Of a stretch of 37,958 nucleotides of DNA, positions 9,052 to 17,595 are shown piece by piece. Where the stretch lies: NCBI RefSeq assembly GCF_025127995.1, contig NZ_JAHLYP010000037.1, positions 1-37,958 on the forward strand. The letters run 5' to 3'. Source of the DNA: Synechococcus sp. CS-1332. GTDB lineage: Bacteria > Cyanobacteriota > Cyanobacteriia > PCC-6307 > Cyanobiaceae. Both the position numbers and the translations under genes were made by a program. The notes under the pieces are model-generated. The model did not search any database and was not told where the DNA came from. It saw only the letters and a list, made by a program, of their open reading frames with translations. The first letter of the stretch is position 1; the number at the start of each line of letters is the position of its first letter.

Positions 9052-10230
9052 ATGGACACCTATGCGCGCTATCCCCTGGAGCTGAAGCGGGGGCGGGGTG
9101 TCTGGCTCTGGGATCAGCAGGGCCGTCGCTATCTCGACATGGTGGCCGGCATCGCCGTCTGCACCCTCGGCCACAGCGACCCGGTGCTGCGGCGCCGCCT
9201 CTGCGACCAGCTGGGCCGCCTCCAGCACGTCTCCAACCTCTACCGGATCCCGGAACAGGAGGCACTGGCCGCGGCGATCACGGCCCGCAGCTGCACCGAC
9301 CGGGTCTTCTTCTGCAATTCCGGCGCCGAAGCCAACGAGGCGGCCATCAAGCTGGCCCGCAAGCACGGCCATCTGGTGCGCGGCATCGCCGAGCCCCTGA
9401 TCCTCACCGCCCAGGCCAGCTTCCACGGACGCACCCTGGCGGCGGTGACCGCCACGGGCCAGCCCAAGTACCACCAGGGCTTCGAGCCGATGGTGTCGGG
9501 CTTCCGCTACTTCCCGTACAACGACACCGCCGGCTTCGAAGCGCTCCTGGCCGCCTGTGAAGCCGAGGGTCCCCGCGTGGCCGCGGTGCTGCTCGAACCC
9601 CTCCAGGGGGAGGGGGGAGTGAACCCCGGTGATCCCGCCTTCTTCCAGCGGGTGCGGGAGCTCTGCGACGCCCACCAGATCCTGCTGATCTTTGACGAGG
9701 TGCAGATCGGCGTCGGCCGCAGCGGCCACTGGTGGGGCTACGAACAGCTGGGGGTCGAACCCGACGCCCTGACCATGGCCAAGGGCCTGGGCGGTGGCAT
9801 CCCCATTGGTGCCCTGGCTGTGAAGGCGGCGGTGGACCACTTCCGCCCCGGCGACCATGCCAGCACCTTTGGCGGCAATCCCTTCGCCTGCCGGGCCGGC
9901 CTGACGGTGATCGAGGAGATCGAACGCCGGGGCCTGCTGGCCAAGGTGAGCGCCAACGGTGCCTTGCTGCAGTCCCTGCTCCAGGAGCTGGTGGCCCGCC
10001 ATCCCGACACACTGGCCGGCGAACGGGGCTGGGGCCTGCTGCGGGGCCTGGTGCTGCGGGAGGGAGAGGTCACGGCCCCGGAGATCGTCAAGGCAGCCAT
10101 GGCCGAAGGCCTGCTGCTGGTGCCGGCCGGGCCCGGGGTGGTCCGGTTCGTGCCACCGCTGGTGATCAAGCCCCGCCAGCTGCGCAAGGCGGTGAAGCGC
10201 CTGGAGAAGGCTCTCCACAGGCTGGCCTGA
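9052..10230 (+). CDS. argD: Acetylornithine aminotransferase
   Basis: This is a class III PLP aminotransferase of 392 residues that acts in arginine synthesis (N-acetylglutamate semialdehyde to N-acetylornithine). Landmarks are NSGAEANEAA at 89-98, the PLP-contacting FDEVQ at 214-218, and the Schiff-base lysine K244 in MAKGLGGGIPIGA. The C-terminus shows GPGVVRFVPPL. The ATG at 9052 is chosen because the frame upstream passes through the tRNA-Leu gene. It is 15 bases from folC. Confidence 0.92.
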   Translation: MDTYARYPLELKRGRGVWLWDQQGRRYLDMVAGIAVCTLGHSDPVLRRRLCDQLGRLQHVSNLYRIPEQEALAAAITARSCTDRVFFCNSGAEANEAAIKLARKHGHLVRGIAEPLILTAQASFHGRTLAAVTATGQPKYHQGFEPMVSGFRYFPYNDTAGFEALLAACEAEGPRVAAVLLEPLQGEGGVNPGDPAFFQRVRELCDAHQILLIFDEVQIGVGRSGHWWGYEQLGVEPDALTMAKGLGGGIPIGALAVKAAVDHFRPGDHASTFGGNPFACRAGLTVIEEIERRGLLAKVSANGALLQSLLQELVARHPDTLAGERGWGLLRGLVLREGEVTAPEIVKAAMAEGLLLVPAGPGVVRFVPPLVIKPRQLRKAVKRLEKALHRLA

Positions 10231-10245
10231 GCGATCGCCCCGCCC

Positions 10246-11562
10246 GTGTCGTCCCTGCTGCCCCCCCCGGTCGACCTGGGCGACCTGCTTGAGCCCTTCG
10301 CCCGCCGCGGCGTCGACCTGGGGCTGGAACGCCTGGGCGGTGCCCTGGCCGCCGGGGGGCACCCGGAGCAGCTTTTTGCCGCCGCCCAGGTGGCCGGCAC
10401 CAACGGCAAGGGCTCGATCTGCACGTTTCTGCACGCCATCCTGCGGGCCGCCGGCGTGCACGTGGGCACCTACCGCTCCCCCCATCTGGTGAGCTGGTGC
10501 GAAAGGATCCAGATCGATGACGCCTGGATCCCGGCCGCCACCCTGAGGGCCGACCTGGCTCGCTGGCAGCCCCTGGCCCGCCGCCACCGACTCACCCCCT
10601 TCGAGCTGATCACGGCCGCGGCCTTCGACCGCTTCGCCCGTGAGCGGGTGGATCTGGCGGTGCTGGAGGTGGGCCTGGGGGGCCGGCTCGATGCCACCAC
10701 CCTCCATCCCCACCGGCCCGTGATCGGCTTCGGGGCCATCGGCCTCGACCATCGCGAACACCTGGGCGACACCCTGGCCGCCATCGCCGCCGAGAAGGCC
10801 GCCGTGATGGGGCCGGGTTGCCGGGCCTTCAGCGCCGCCCAGGAGCCGGAGGCCCGCCGGGTGCTGGAGGCCGCAGCGCAGCGTTGCGGCGCCAGCCTCC
10901 ATTGGCTCGACCCCCTGCCCGCCGTGGCCGATGGCGGCCCCACGCTGGGTCTGGCGGGCGAGCTGCAGCGCCACAACGGGGCCGTGGCCGTGGCCATGGC
11001 CCGCGCCCTGACAGCCCCGGACGGTCCACTCGCCGGCCGGCCCCTGGACGACGGCACGATCCGCGCCGGTCTGGCGGCGGCCCACTGGCCCGGGCGTCTG
11101 GAGAGGCACCGCTGGCGGGGCCGCGAGTTGCTGATTGATGGCGCCCACAATCCCCCGGCGGCGGCAGCCCTGCGCCGGGAACTTGACCGGATCGACGGTG
11201 GCCTGGCGGGTGGCCGGCCGCGTCGCTGGCTGCTGGGCGTGCAGCGCCACAAGGAGGGGGCGGCGATGCTGGAGCTGCTGCTGCGTCCCGGGGATCGGGC
11301 CGTGGTGGTGCCGGTGCCGGAGCATGCCAGCTGGTCGCGGCAGGAGCTGGCCGCCGCCTGTCCCGGCCTGGCCGACCAGCTCGAGGAGGCCGGACGCCTG
11401 GAGGCCGGACTGGACAGCCTGCTGGCGCCCGGCCCGCTTCCCCTGGTGGCCGGCTCCCTGTTCCTGCTGGGCGCTGTACTTCCGCTGCTCGACGCCCCCC
11501 AGGCTGACGAAGCCCCGGCGCTGGGCCAGCCTGGAGAGGTCCCCGGCAGCCACCGCCCATGA
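10246..11562 (+). CDS. folC: Bifunctional folylpolyglutamate synthase / dihydrofolate synthase
   Basis: The 438-residue Mur-ligase-type enzyme begins at a GTG. The P-loop VAGTNGKGS lies at about 50-58, the metal/ATP-binding DHREHLGDTLAAIAAEKAAV follows mid-protein, and IDGAHNPPA marks the C-terminal ligase domain. It adds glutamate to dihydropteroate and to reduced folates. The ATGA overlap with the pentapeptide-repeat gene suggests coupled translation. Confidence 0.93.
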   Translation: MSSLLPPPVDLGDLLEPFARRGVDLGLERLGGALAAGGHPEQLFAAAQVAGTNGKGSICTFLHAILRAAGVHVGTYRSPHLVSWCERIQIDDAWIPAATLRADLARWQPLARRHRLTPFELITAAAFDRFARERVDLAVLEVGLGGRLDATTLHPHRPVIGFGAIGLDHREHLGDTLAAIAAEKAAVMGPGCRAFSAAQEPEARRVLEAAAQRCGASLHWLDPLPAVADGGPTLGLAGELQRHNGAVAVAMARALTAPDGPLAGRPLDDGTIRAGLAAAHWPGRLERHRWRGRELLIDGAHNPPAAAALRRELDRIDGGLAGGRPRRWLLGVQRHKEGAAMLELLLRPGDRAVVVPVPEHASWSRQELAAACPGLADQLEEAGRLEAGLDSLLAPGPLPLVAGSLFLLGAVLPLLDAPQADEAPALGQPGEVPGSHRP

Positions 11563-12125
11563 CGACGGCCATCGGATCCGATGCCCCCAGGCCCGCCGGC
11601 GGCTCCCGAAGGTCGCTCGTGGAGACCCTCCGCAGGGGGCTCATGCCACTGCTGCTGGCTCTGGTGCTCCTTGGCCCCCTGCTGCTGGGCGCCCCCAGCG
11701 CCCGGGCCGACGACCAGGACCGGGTGGATTACACCCTCACCAACCAGAGCGGCAAGGACTTCAGCGGCCAGCAACTGGCCGGAAGCTCCTTCGCCGGAGC
11801 CACGGGCCGCCAGGCCAGCTTCAGGGGTGCCGATCTGCACGGGTCGATCCTCACCCAGGCGACCTTTCCCGAGGCCGACTTCCGCGGCGCCGATCTCAGT
11901 GACGCCCTGATGGACAAGGTGGACATGAGCGACACCGACCTCACCGGCGCGGTGCTGCGGGGAGCGATCGCCTCCGGCAGCAACTTCACCGGCGCCACGG
12001 TCACCGATGCGGACTTCACCGATGCCCTGCTCGACCGGGTGGACCAGCGCCACCTCTGCCGCGAGGCCCGCGGCACCAACCCGGTGACCGGCGCCGACAC
12101 CCGCCTCAGCCTGGAGTGCGGCTGA
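11559..12125 (+). CDS. Secreted pentapeptide-repeat protein, probably thylakoid lumen or periplasm
   Basis: The protein has 188 residues. An N-terminal basic segment with SRRSLVETLRRG (16-27) precedes a hydrophobic core (29-45) and a likely signal peptidase site after PSARA (residue 50). Residues 66-160 are pentapeptide repeats of the A(D/N)LxX type (for example ADLHG, ADFRG, ADLSD), which form a right-handed beta helix. Two C-terminal cysteines, C167 and C187, flank GTNPVTGADTR, a tail seen in lumenal pentapeptide proteins. The two arginines leave a Tat-type signal possible, but the fit is loose. The molecular function is unknown. It overlaps folC by 4 bases. Confidence 0.85.
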   Translation: MTTAIGSDAPRPAGGSRRSLVETLRRGLMPLLLALVLLGPLLLGAPSARADDQDRVDYTLTNQSGKDFSGQQLAGSSFAGATGRQASFRGADLHGSILTQATFPEADFRGADLSDALMDKVDMSDTDLTGAVLRGAIASGSNFTGATVTDADFTDALLDRVDQRHLCREARGTNPVTGADTRLSLECG

Positions 12126-12143
12126 GGCGCTGAGCGAGCACCC

Positions 12144-13523
12144 CTACCCTGTCCAGCCCCTAAGTTTGCCGGGATTCATCAATCCGGCCGGGTCGTAGGC
12201 GGCCTTGGCCGCCACCTGATCGGCGTCCACCACTCCGAGGCCGCCGTCCTCGACCGTGATCACGTGGGGGTTGAACGGCACCGCCCCCAGCTCGCGGCAC
12301 TGGGCGACAAGGTCGGCCAGGGCCTGGGGGCCCTGCCAGCGCACCAGGGGCAGGGCCGTCAGCCGCGGTGCCCCCTGGTGGCGCACCGCCTCCAGGTGCC
12401 AGAGCACGTCGCTGCCCCAGCGCTGGCGCACGGCCTCCAGCAGCGGCGCCTCCGGCCGGGGCAGGAGCAGCTGCAGGTAGGTCCAATCGGGGGCCTGGGC
12501 CCGCCAGTGCAGGGTGGTGTGGTTCCAGGTGAGTTCCCCCAAGGGCAGGCCCCGCCCACGGCCCGCCTCCGGCCGGCTCCCCTGCCAGCGGAGCTGGCCG
12601 CCCCGGGCCGCCAGCCAGCCCGGCAACAGTTCGAGGCTGTCGGGGGCGGCATGGAGCAGCAGCCGGTGCTCACCGGGACCAGCGGCGGGACAGCCGGCCG
12701 GCCAGGGCATCCGCTCCGCCACCGGGGACTCCAGCAGGCAGAGGGCGTTGAGCAGCAGGGCCGTGGTCGGCAGCTGGCGGGAGGCCTCCAGGGCCGCCTC
12801 CCAGCTGCTGAATCCCACCACCAGCTGCTGCCAGGCCACCGCCTCAGTACTGGCTAGCCGCAGGGCCGTGATGATGCCGTTGGTGCCGTAGGCATGGTTC
12901 AGGGGCGCGCTGGCGGCGGCGTCGAGCCGCAGTAGCCGGGGTTCGGCTTCCAGCGTCACCACCTCCAGCCCCAGCAGGTGGCCGGGATCACGCAGGAAGC
13001 CCCAGCGCAGCGACCCCAGCCCGCCCGATCCACCGGCGATGAAGCCACCGAGGCTGGAGCTGCGATAGGTGCTCGGGACCAGCCGCAGGGCCCGACCGTG
13101 GGCCGCCAGCTGGCTGTCCAGGTGGGCCAGGGTGCAGCCGGGCTCGGCCTCCACGATGCCACTGTCCGGATCCACCGACCGCAGCCGATTCAGCCCACTC
13201 AGGTCGAGCACCAGACCACCGGCCAGCGGCACGCACTGGCCGTAGTTGCCGGTGCCGGCGCCCCGCAGCGTCAGCGGCACCCGGTGGCGGGCGCAGGCCC
13301 CGGCCACCGCGATCACCTGCTCCAGCCGCTCCACCTTCACCGCCAGCTGGGCGCAGCGGCCCTTGAGCAGGGGCTCCAGCACGGGCGAATAGTCGTGGAA
13401 GTCGGCCGAGAGCCGGCCCAGCTCGGCCGCGGAAAGGATCGGCGTCAATACCAGTGGGCTGGCGCTCAGTTCGGCGACCAGGGCCCGGATCCGATCGGGT
13501 TCGACCGGTCTGAAGTCATCCAT
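12144..13523 (-). CDS. FAD-linked oxidase, GlcD-like
   Basis: This 459-residue protein has a PCMH-type FAD-binding domain (about 50-230). Its landmarks are VPLTLRGAGTGNYGQ, then GGLVLDLSGLNRL and SSSLGGFIAGGSGGLGSLRWG. The C-terminal FAD-oxidase domain ends YDPAGLMNPGKLRG. The family oxidises 2-hydroxy acids or similar substrates. No Fe-S subunit such as GlcF is encoded nearby, so the electron acceptor and substrate are unknown. It overlaps the amidohydrolase gene by 8 bases and is the last gene of a three-gene overlapping run. Confidence 0.85.
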   Translation of the reverse strand: MDDFRPVEPDRIRALVAELSASPLVLTPILSAAELGRLSADFHDYSPVLEPLLKGRCAQLAVKVERLEQVIAVAGACARHRVPLTLRGAGTGNYGQCVPLAGGLVLDLSGLNRLRSVDPDSGIVEAEPGCTLAHLDSQLAAHGRALRLVPSTYRSSSLGGFIAGGSGGLGSLRWGFLRDPGHLLGLEVVTLEAEPRLLRLDAAASAPLNHAYGTNGIITALRLASTEAVAWQQLVVGFSSWEAALEASRQLPTTALLLNALCLLESPVAERMPWPAGCPAAGPGEHRLLLHAAPDSLELLPGWLAARGGQLRWQGSRPEAGRGRGLPLGELTWNHTTLHWRAQAPDWTYLQLLLPRPEAPLLEAVRQRWGSDVLWHLEAVRHQGAPRLTALPLVRWQGPQALADLVAQCRELGAVPFNPHVITVEDGGLGVVDADQVAAKAAYDPAGLMNPGKLRGWTG

Positions 13524-14811
13524 GGCAGGCGGCCAGCGATGGGGACGGTTCTTCGCAGGGGGGAGGGTCCAGCCAGCGGCCGGCCCGCAGCACCCGCCGC
13601 CGGGGGGGACGGGCCAGCAGCTCGCCCCAGGAGGAGGCGCCCAGCACCAGGAGATCGGCCGGGGACCCCTCCCGCAGGACCCCGTCCCATTCGAGGCCCA
13701 ACAGCTGGGCCGCGGCGGTGCTGAAGGGGCTCAGGCCCAACCGGCGCCAGGGCACCAGGTGGCTGGCGGCCAGGCTGAAGCGCAGCAGGGCGATCGGATC
13801 GAAATCCCCCCCGGGGAACCAGGGATCCTGCACGTTGTCGCCCCCCACGGCCACGGTCACGCCGGCCTCCTGCAGCTGGCGGATCGGGGCCTGGGGGCGC
13901 AGCGACGGGGTGCGGCGATGCTGTTTGCCGAGTAACCACAGGTTGGTGGAGGGCAGGGCCACCACCCCCACCGCCGCGGCCGCCATTCGCTCCGCCAGGC
14001 GGCGGCAGGGCCGATCGGCCAGCAGGCCCATGCTGCTGGCATGGCTGCAGGTGAGCCGCACCACGATGCGGTGCCGCAGCAGCAGGTCGCTCACCAGGGC
14101 CACGCCCCGGCCGTGGTTCTTGTCGCTTTCATCCACGTGCAGGTCCACCCCGCAGCCGAGGCGCTCCGCCAGCCTCAGCAGGGCCAGCAGCGCCGCCCGG
14201 TCGGCCGGGGTGGAGCGGAAGGGGGCGCCGAGCACCCCACCCAGCAGGCCGCCGCGGGCGGCCACCCAGGCGGCGAAGGCCTCACCCTCGGGGGTTTGCC
14301 AGTGACCCACAGGCACCATGGCCACCAGCTGCAGCTCCACCCGGCCCCGCCAGCGGCGGCGGAGCTCCAGCAGCACCTCCCAGCTGGGGGCGGCCCAGGG
14401 GCCAAGGCTGTCGATGTGGCTGCGGATGGCCCGCAATCCGTAGCGCCAGGCCCGCTCCAGGGCCCGCTCCCCCCGCCATCGCACCGCCTCGGCCTGCCGC
14501 TCGGCAGCCTCCCGTCCGTTCGCCGCCATGGCCCCGGCCATGGTGCCGTCGGGATTGGGGAAGGCTGCAGCGCTGAAGGCCTTATCAAGGTGCGCATGGG
14601 GCTCCACCAGCGGCGTCAGCGCCAGGGGCAGGGGGGCGCCGGAGCCAGCGGCCAGCCCATGGATGGCCCGGATCCGGCCGTCGGCCTGCTCCAGACGCAC
14701 CGCCACCAGCCCCTGGTCGTCAGCGGCCGGTAGCCGAAGGTGGGGATCGAGCAGGGCCCTGGGGAGGCGCATCGGCGGCAGCAGGCCGGCCGGCGGCGGC
14801 GCTTCGCTCAC
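13516..14811 (-). CDS. Cytosine-deaminase-like amidohydrolase
   Basis: From a GTG at 14811 the protein has 431 residues. Metal and catalytic landmarks of the CodA/AtzC branch are visible in order: EPHAHLDKAF (HxH), HVDESDKNHG (His and catalytic Glu), CSHASSMG (metal His), and GGDNVQDPWFPGG (catalytic Asp). The family hydrolyses ring or side-chain amino groups on pyrimidines, triazines or related compounds. The actual substrate is not readable here. The GTG overlaps the TGA of the DUF4359 gene (GTGA), which supports this start over a longer frame that reads through that gene. Confidence 0.82.
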   Translation of the reverse strand: MSEAPPPAGLLPPMRLPRALLDPHLRLPAADDQGLVAVRLEQADGRIRAIHGLAAGSGAPLPLALTPLVEPHAHLDKAFSAAAFPNPDGTMAGAMAANGREAAERQAEAVRWRGERALERAWRYGLRAIRSHIDSLGPWAAPSWEVLLELRRRWRGRVELQLVAMVPVGHWQTPEGEAFAAWVAARGGLLGGVLGAPFRSTPADRAALLALLRLAERLGCGVDLHVDESDKNHGRGVALVSDLLLRHRIVVRLTCSHASSMGLLADRPCRRLAERMAAAAVGVVALPSTNLWLLGKQHRRTPSLRPQAPIRQLQEAGVTVAVGGDNVQDPWFPGGDFDPIALLRFSLAASHLVPWRRLGLSPFSTAAAQLLGLEWDGVLREGSPADLLVLGASSWGELLARPPRRRVLRAGRWLDPPPCEEPSPSLAACHG

Positions 14812-15242
14812 GGCATCGGGCTCCCCGGCGCGCTTTCGCCGGCGGTGAGCAGCACGAAATGGCCAGCGATCGCCAGGGTGACGGCGTCGTAGCGGGGGAT
14901 GCTCCAGTTGGGCAGCACCTTCTCGCCGCCCAGCCGGGTGCCGTAGAGGCTCAGCAGGCCGAAGTTGTAGCGACGCGAGTTCTCCCGTGCCAGACGGCCC
15001 AGCACCTTGCGCTGGGATCGCACCAGTTCCGGACAGTTCTGGATCAGCAACCGGGCCAGCAGCGGCAGGCCTTCGTTCTGGCACAGCTCCTCGCTGGCCA
15101 GTTCAGTGAGCTTCTCAGCGGCGAACTCCTCGAAGGCGGCGGGGCCGGGGTTGGTGACGGCCAGGCCGATCAGGCCCGCCGAGACGGCGGTCAGGCCCAG
15201 GAGGCCGGAAACGGTGCGGGTGGCGGTGGTCGGCGGTGGCAA
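14808..15242 (-). CDS. DUF4359-type protein with one N-terminal membrane helix
   Basis: The product is 144 residues. Residues 10-28 form a hydrophobic segment (signal anchor or signal peptide), followed by NPGPAAFEEFAAEKLTELA, which is the DUF4359 pattern. Cysteines at LCQNEG and QNCPEL may form a disulfide outside the cytoplasm. The function is unknown. It opens a run with the amidohydrolase and the FAD oxidase (4-base and 8-base overlaps). Confidence 0.72.
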   Translation of the reverse strand: MPPPTTATRTVSGLLGLTAVSAGLIGLAVTNPGPAAFEEFAAEKLTELASEELCQNEGLPLLARLLIQNCPELVRSQRKVLGRLARENSRRYNFGLLSLYGTRLGGEKVLPNWSIPRYDAVTLAIAGHFVLLTAGESAPGSPMP

Positions 15243-15283
15243 GGGGGGCCGGCAGGCTCGCTTGATACATTGGCAAAGACCGC

Positions 15284-15357
15284 GGCGGGCGTCGCCAAGT
15301 GGTTAAGGCAGTGGCTTGTGGCGCCACCATTCGGGGGTTCGAGTCCCCTCGCTCGCC
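15284..15357 (+). tRNA. tRNA-His (anticodon GTG)
   Basis: The acceptor GCGGGCG pairs with CGCTCGC. The extra 5' G at 15284 faces discriminator C at 15357, the G-1:C73 pair diagnostic of tRNA-His. The anticodon arm is GTGGC-TTGTGGC-GCCAC with anticodon GTG. The T-arm is GGGGGTTCGAGTCCCCT. No CCA is encoded. Confidence 0.97.
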
Positions 15358-15363
15358 CTTCAG

Positions 15364-15394
15364 GCCCGGCGCTACGGCGTCGGGCTTCTTTCTT
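15364..15394 (+). terminator. Intrinsic terminator of tRNA-His
   Basis: A perfect-length 9-base stem, GCCCGGCGC with GCGTCGGGC (one G-T pair), and a TACG loop are followed by TTCTTTCTT. It begins 7 bases after the tRNA and covers the last codons and stop of the DUF1611 gene on the other strand. Confidence 0.85.
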
Positions 15395-16451
15395 GGCCCA
15401 GCAGCAGGTCCAACAGGGCCTCGCCGCCCTGCCGCACCGGATCGGCGCAGGGCAGCCCCGTTTCCGCGGCCGTGGCCTTCAGTGCCTTTGCCGCCGCTGT
15501 CCCGTCGAGGTGGGAGGTGTTGAGGGCGATGGCGACCACCCGGGGCGGCGCCCCCGAGCCCGCCGGCCTGGCCAGGGCCGCCAGGGCCTCGACGGCAGTG
15601 ACCAACTGACCAAGGGGGGGGAGGGGGAAGGCCTCCAACCGCTGCACCGTGCCCTGCCCGGCCCGGTGCACCAGCAGCAGGTCGGTGGGCTGGCTGCCGC
15701 GAATCAGGGGCAGGGTGGCGCTGGAGCCCGGGTGGCAGAGGGATCCCTGCCCCTCGATCAGCACCAGGGTGTCCGGGCCTGCGCTGGTGGCCGCGGCCAG
15801 TACCGCCCCTTCCACGGCGCCGGCCGCGTAATCAATGCGGACGGCGTCGAGGGCCACCCCCCCGCCACTGATCAGGATGCCGGCCTGGCCGGTGCCGACA
15901 AAGCGGGTATCGCGGCCACGGCGCCGTGCGGCCGCCTGCAACTCCAGACAGGCACTCATTTTGCCCACGGCCATGTCCGTGCCCACGGCCAGCAAGCGGC
16001 GGCCCAGCAGCCCGGCGGAGCGGCCGGAGGCCACCGTCAGATCGGGGGGCTCCCGGCGCAGATCCCAGATCCAGCATCCCGGCTGCACCAGGGCCGCCAG
16101 GGCCGGATCGTCCCCGAGGCGGCTGTGCAGACCGCTGGCCAGCGACAGGCCCGCCGTCAGGGCGGCCGCCACATCGGCGCCCATTCCCTCAGGCAGGCGG
16201 CCGCCGGAGGGGGCGAGTCCCACCACCGCCACCTGCGGGCCGTAGGGGAGGGCCTCAGCCAGGGAGCCCACCACGGGCACGGCCCGCTCGATCCCGGTGA
16301 GCTGCTGCAGATCGGCGCCGGTGTGGTCCGGATCCACCACCGCCACGATCGGCCCGCGGCGGTAGCGGAGCATCGCCAGACCCGTCTTGCCGCTGAGGTT
16401 GTCCAGGCCCCCGTGCTGCAGCAGCACGATCGGGACGTCAGAGCCGAGCAC
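15372..16451 (-). CDS. DUF1611 family protein, DgcN-like (D-glutamate N-acetyltransferase family)
   Basis: The 359-residue protein has the two-part DUF1611 layout. An N-terminal Rossmann-like domain (about 1-125) includes IVAVVDPDHTGADLQ. A C-terminal P-loop domain carries a Walker A-like GTDMAVGKMSACLE and then VGTGQAGILISGGG. Characterised members (DgcN of marine bacteria) N-acetylate D-glutamate, whose product is then racemised by DgcA. The adjacent overlapping epimerase gene fits that pair. Substrate use in this organism is inferred. The start overlaps the epimerase by 14 bases. Confidence 0.78.
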   Translation of the reverse strand: MLGSDVPIVLLQHGGLDNLSGKTGLAMLRYRRGPIVAVVDPDHTGADLQQLTGIERAVPVVGSLAEALPYGPQVAVVGLAPSGGRLPEGMGADVAAALTAGLSLASGLHSRLGDDPALAALVQPGCWIWDLRREPPDLTVASGRSAGLLGRRLLAVGTDMAVGKMSACLELQAAARRRGRDTRFVGTGQAGILISGGGVALDAVRIDYAAGAVEGAVLAAATSAGPDTLVLIEGQGSLCHPGSSATLPLIRGSQPTDLLLVHRAGQGTVQRLEAFPLPPLGQLVTAVEALAALARPAGSGAPPRVVAIALNTSHLDGTAAAKALKATAAETGLPCADPVRQGGEALLDLLLGQERSPTP

Positions 16452-17517
16452 GGATCACCCCCAGCCCAGGGGACGCGGCGGGCCGCAGCCGATCGCCTTC
16501 GAGGACGGGCCCGACGAAGGGGTCATCCACCAGGTTCAGGTGGCTGTCGAGGTCCGGCCAGCGCACCAGGGGCAGCAGCTGGGCGGCGGCGCCGTTGAGC
16601 AGGGCGCTGTCGGAGTAGCAGCCCAGCATCACGCCGAGCCCCAGGCGTTGCGCGGCCCTGGCCATCAGCAGGGCCTCCGACAGCCCGCCGCTCTTGAGCA
16701 GCTTGATGTTCACCCCATCGACGTAGGGGGCGAGCCGCACCAGGTCGACCAGGTTCCAGCAGCTCTCATCGGCCACCAGGGCGATGGGGCAGTCGAGCTC
16801 CAGGGCGGCGAAGGCGGCGCAGTCGGCCTCCGGATCCTCCAGGGGGGCCAGGGGCTGCTCCACCAGCACCACGCCCTGCGCATCCAGCCAGCCCAGCATC
16901 GGCAGGGCCTGCTCCAGGCTCCAGCCGCCGTTGGCATCCACCTGCAGCTCACAGGCCACCCCATGGCTCTGGCGGTGCCGCTCCAGCGCCCGGGCCACGG
17001 CCTGCACCAGCGCCCGGTCGTGGTCGAGCCCCTCCGGGCTGCCCAGCTTCAGCTTGATGCGGCTGGCCGGCAGCTGGCCCCACCAGCGCTCGAGCCGCTC
17101 CAGCACCGCCGCCTCGCTGCCCAGGCCAAGGGTGACGCTGGTGGGGCTGATGGCGGCTTCGTCGAGGCCCCAGAGCCGCCACAGCGGCTGCCCCAGTCGC
17201 CGTCCCCACCAGTCGTGCAGGGCCAGATCCACGGCGCAGCGGGCCGGGGGCGACAACGGCTGCAGCAGGGGCTCGAGGGCCTGGAGCGGTTCCGGCCCAA
17301 GGGCTTCGAGGGCCGGTAAGAAGGCCTCCAGCTCAGCCGCCAGGGCTTCGGTGCTGAAGGCCCGGTGGCCCGTGTCGAAGCCACCGGTTTCGCCGAGGCC
17401 GGTGCAGCCGTCGTGCTCCAGCTCCAGCAACAGGTGCTCCACGGCGCCGGTGGTGCCGCGGCTGATGGCCAGGGGCACCGCCTTGGTGAGGGGAAAGCGG
17501 CTCAGACGGCAGCGCAT
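16438..17517 (-). CDS. Enolase-superfamily dipeptide epimerase / N-acetyl-D-glutamate racemase (DgcA-like)
   Basis: The 359-residue protein has the muconate-lactonising-enzyme fold. The second-shell and catalytic KxK appears in IKLKLG. Metal ligands are in [15 protein letters not shown] and VADESC, and the opposite-face lysine is in [16 protein letters not shown] follows near the C-terminus. This set is shared by L-Ala-D/L-Glu epimerases and DgcA. Pairing with the DUF1611 gene favours DgcA, while a role in murein peptide recycling remains possible. It is divergent from miaB with a 78-base gap that should hold both promoters. Confidence 0.8.
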   Translation of the reverse strand: MRCRLSRFPLTKAVPLAISRGTTGAVEHLLLELEHDGCTGLGETGGFDTGHRAFSTEALAAELEAFLPALEALGPEPLQALEPLLQPLSPPARCAVDLALHDWWGRRLGQPLWRLWGLDEAAISPTSVTLGLGSEAAVLERLERWWGQLPASRIKLKLGSPEGLDHDRALVQAVARALERHRQSHGVACELQVDANGGWSLEQALPMLGWLDAQGVVLVEQPLAPLEDPEADCAAFAALELDCPIALVADESCWNLVDLVRLAPYVDGVNIKLLKSGGLSEALLMARAAQRLGLGVMLGCYSDSALLNGAAAQLLPLVRWPDLDSHLNLVDDPFVGPVLEGDRLRPAASPGLGVIRARL

Positions 17518-17595
17518 TCCAGAAAGGGGCCGGGGGGTTCACGCTGCCACAGCCTCCCCGCTGGCGGCGATGGGGCGATAGCGGAAACTGGATCC

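Noticed and set aside
10231..10238. HIP1 octamer GCGATCGC (also at 11964 and 14866)
   Set aside because: Only a few scattered copies were seen, with no array or placement that suggests function here.
8992..11553. An 853-residue minus-strand open frame opposite argD and folC
   Set aside because: It has skewed Gly/Gln/Ala composition and no motif. Both plus-strand genes carry full catalytic signatures.
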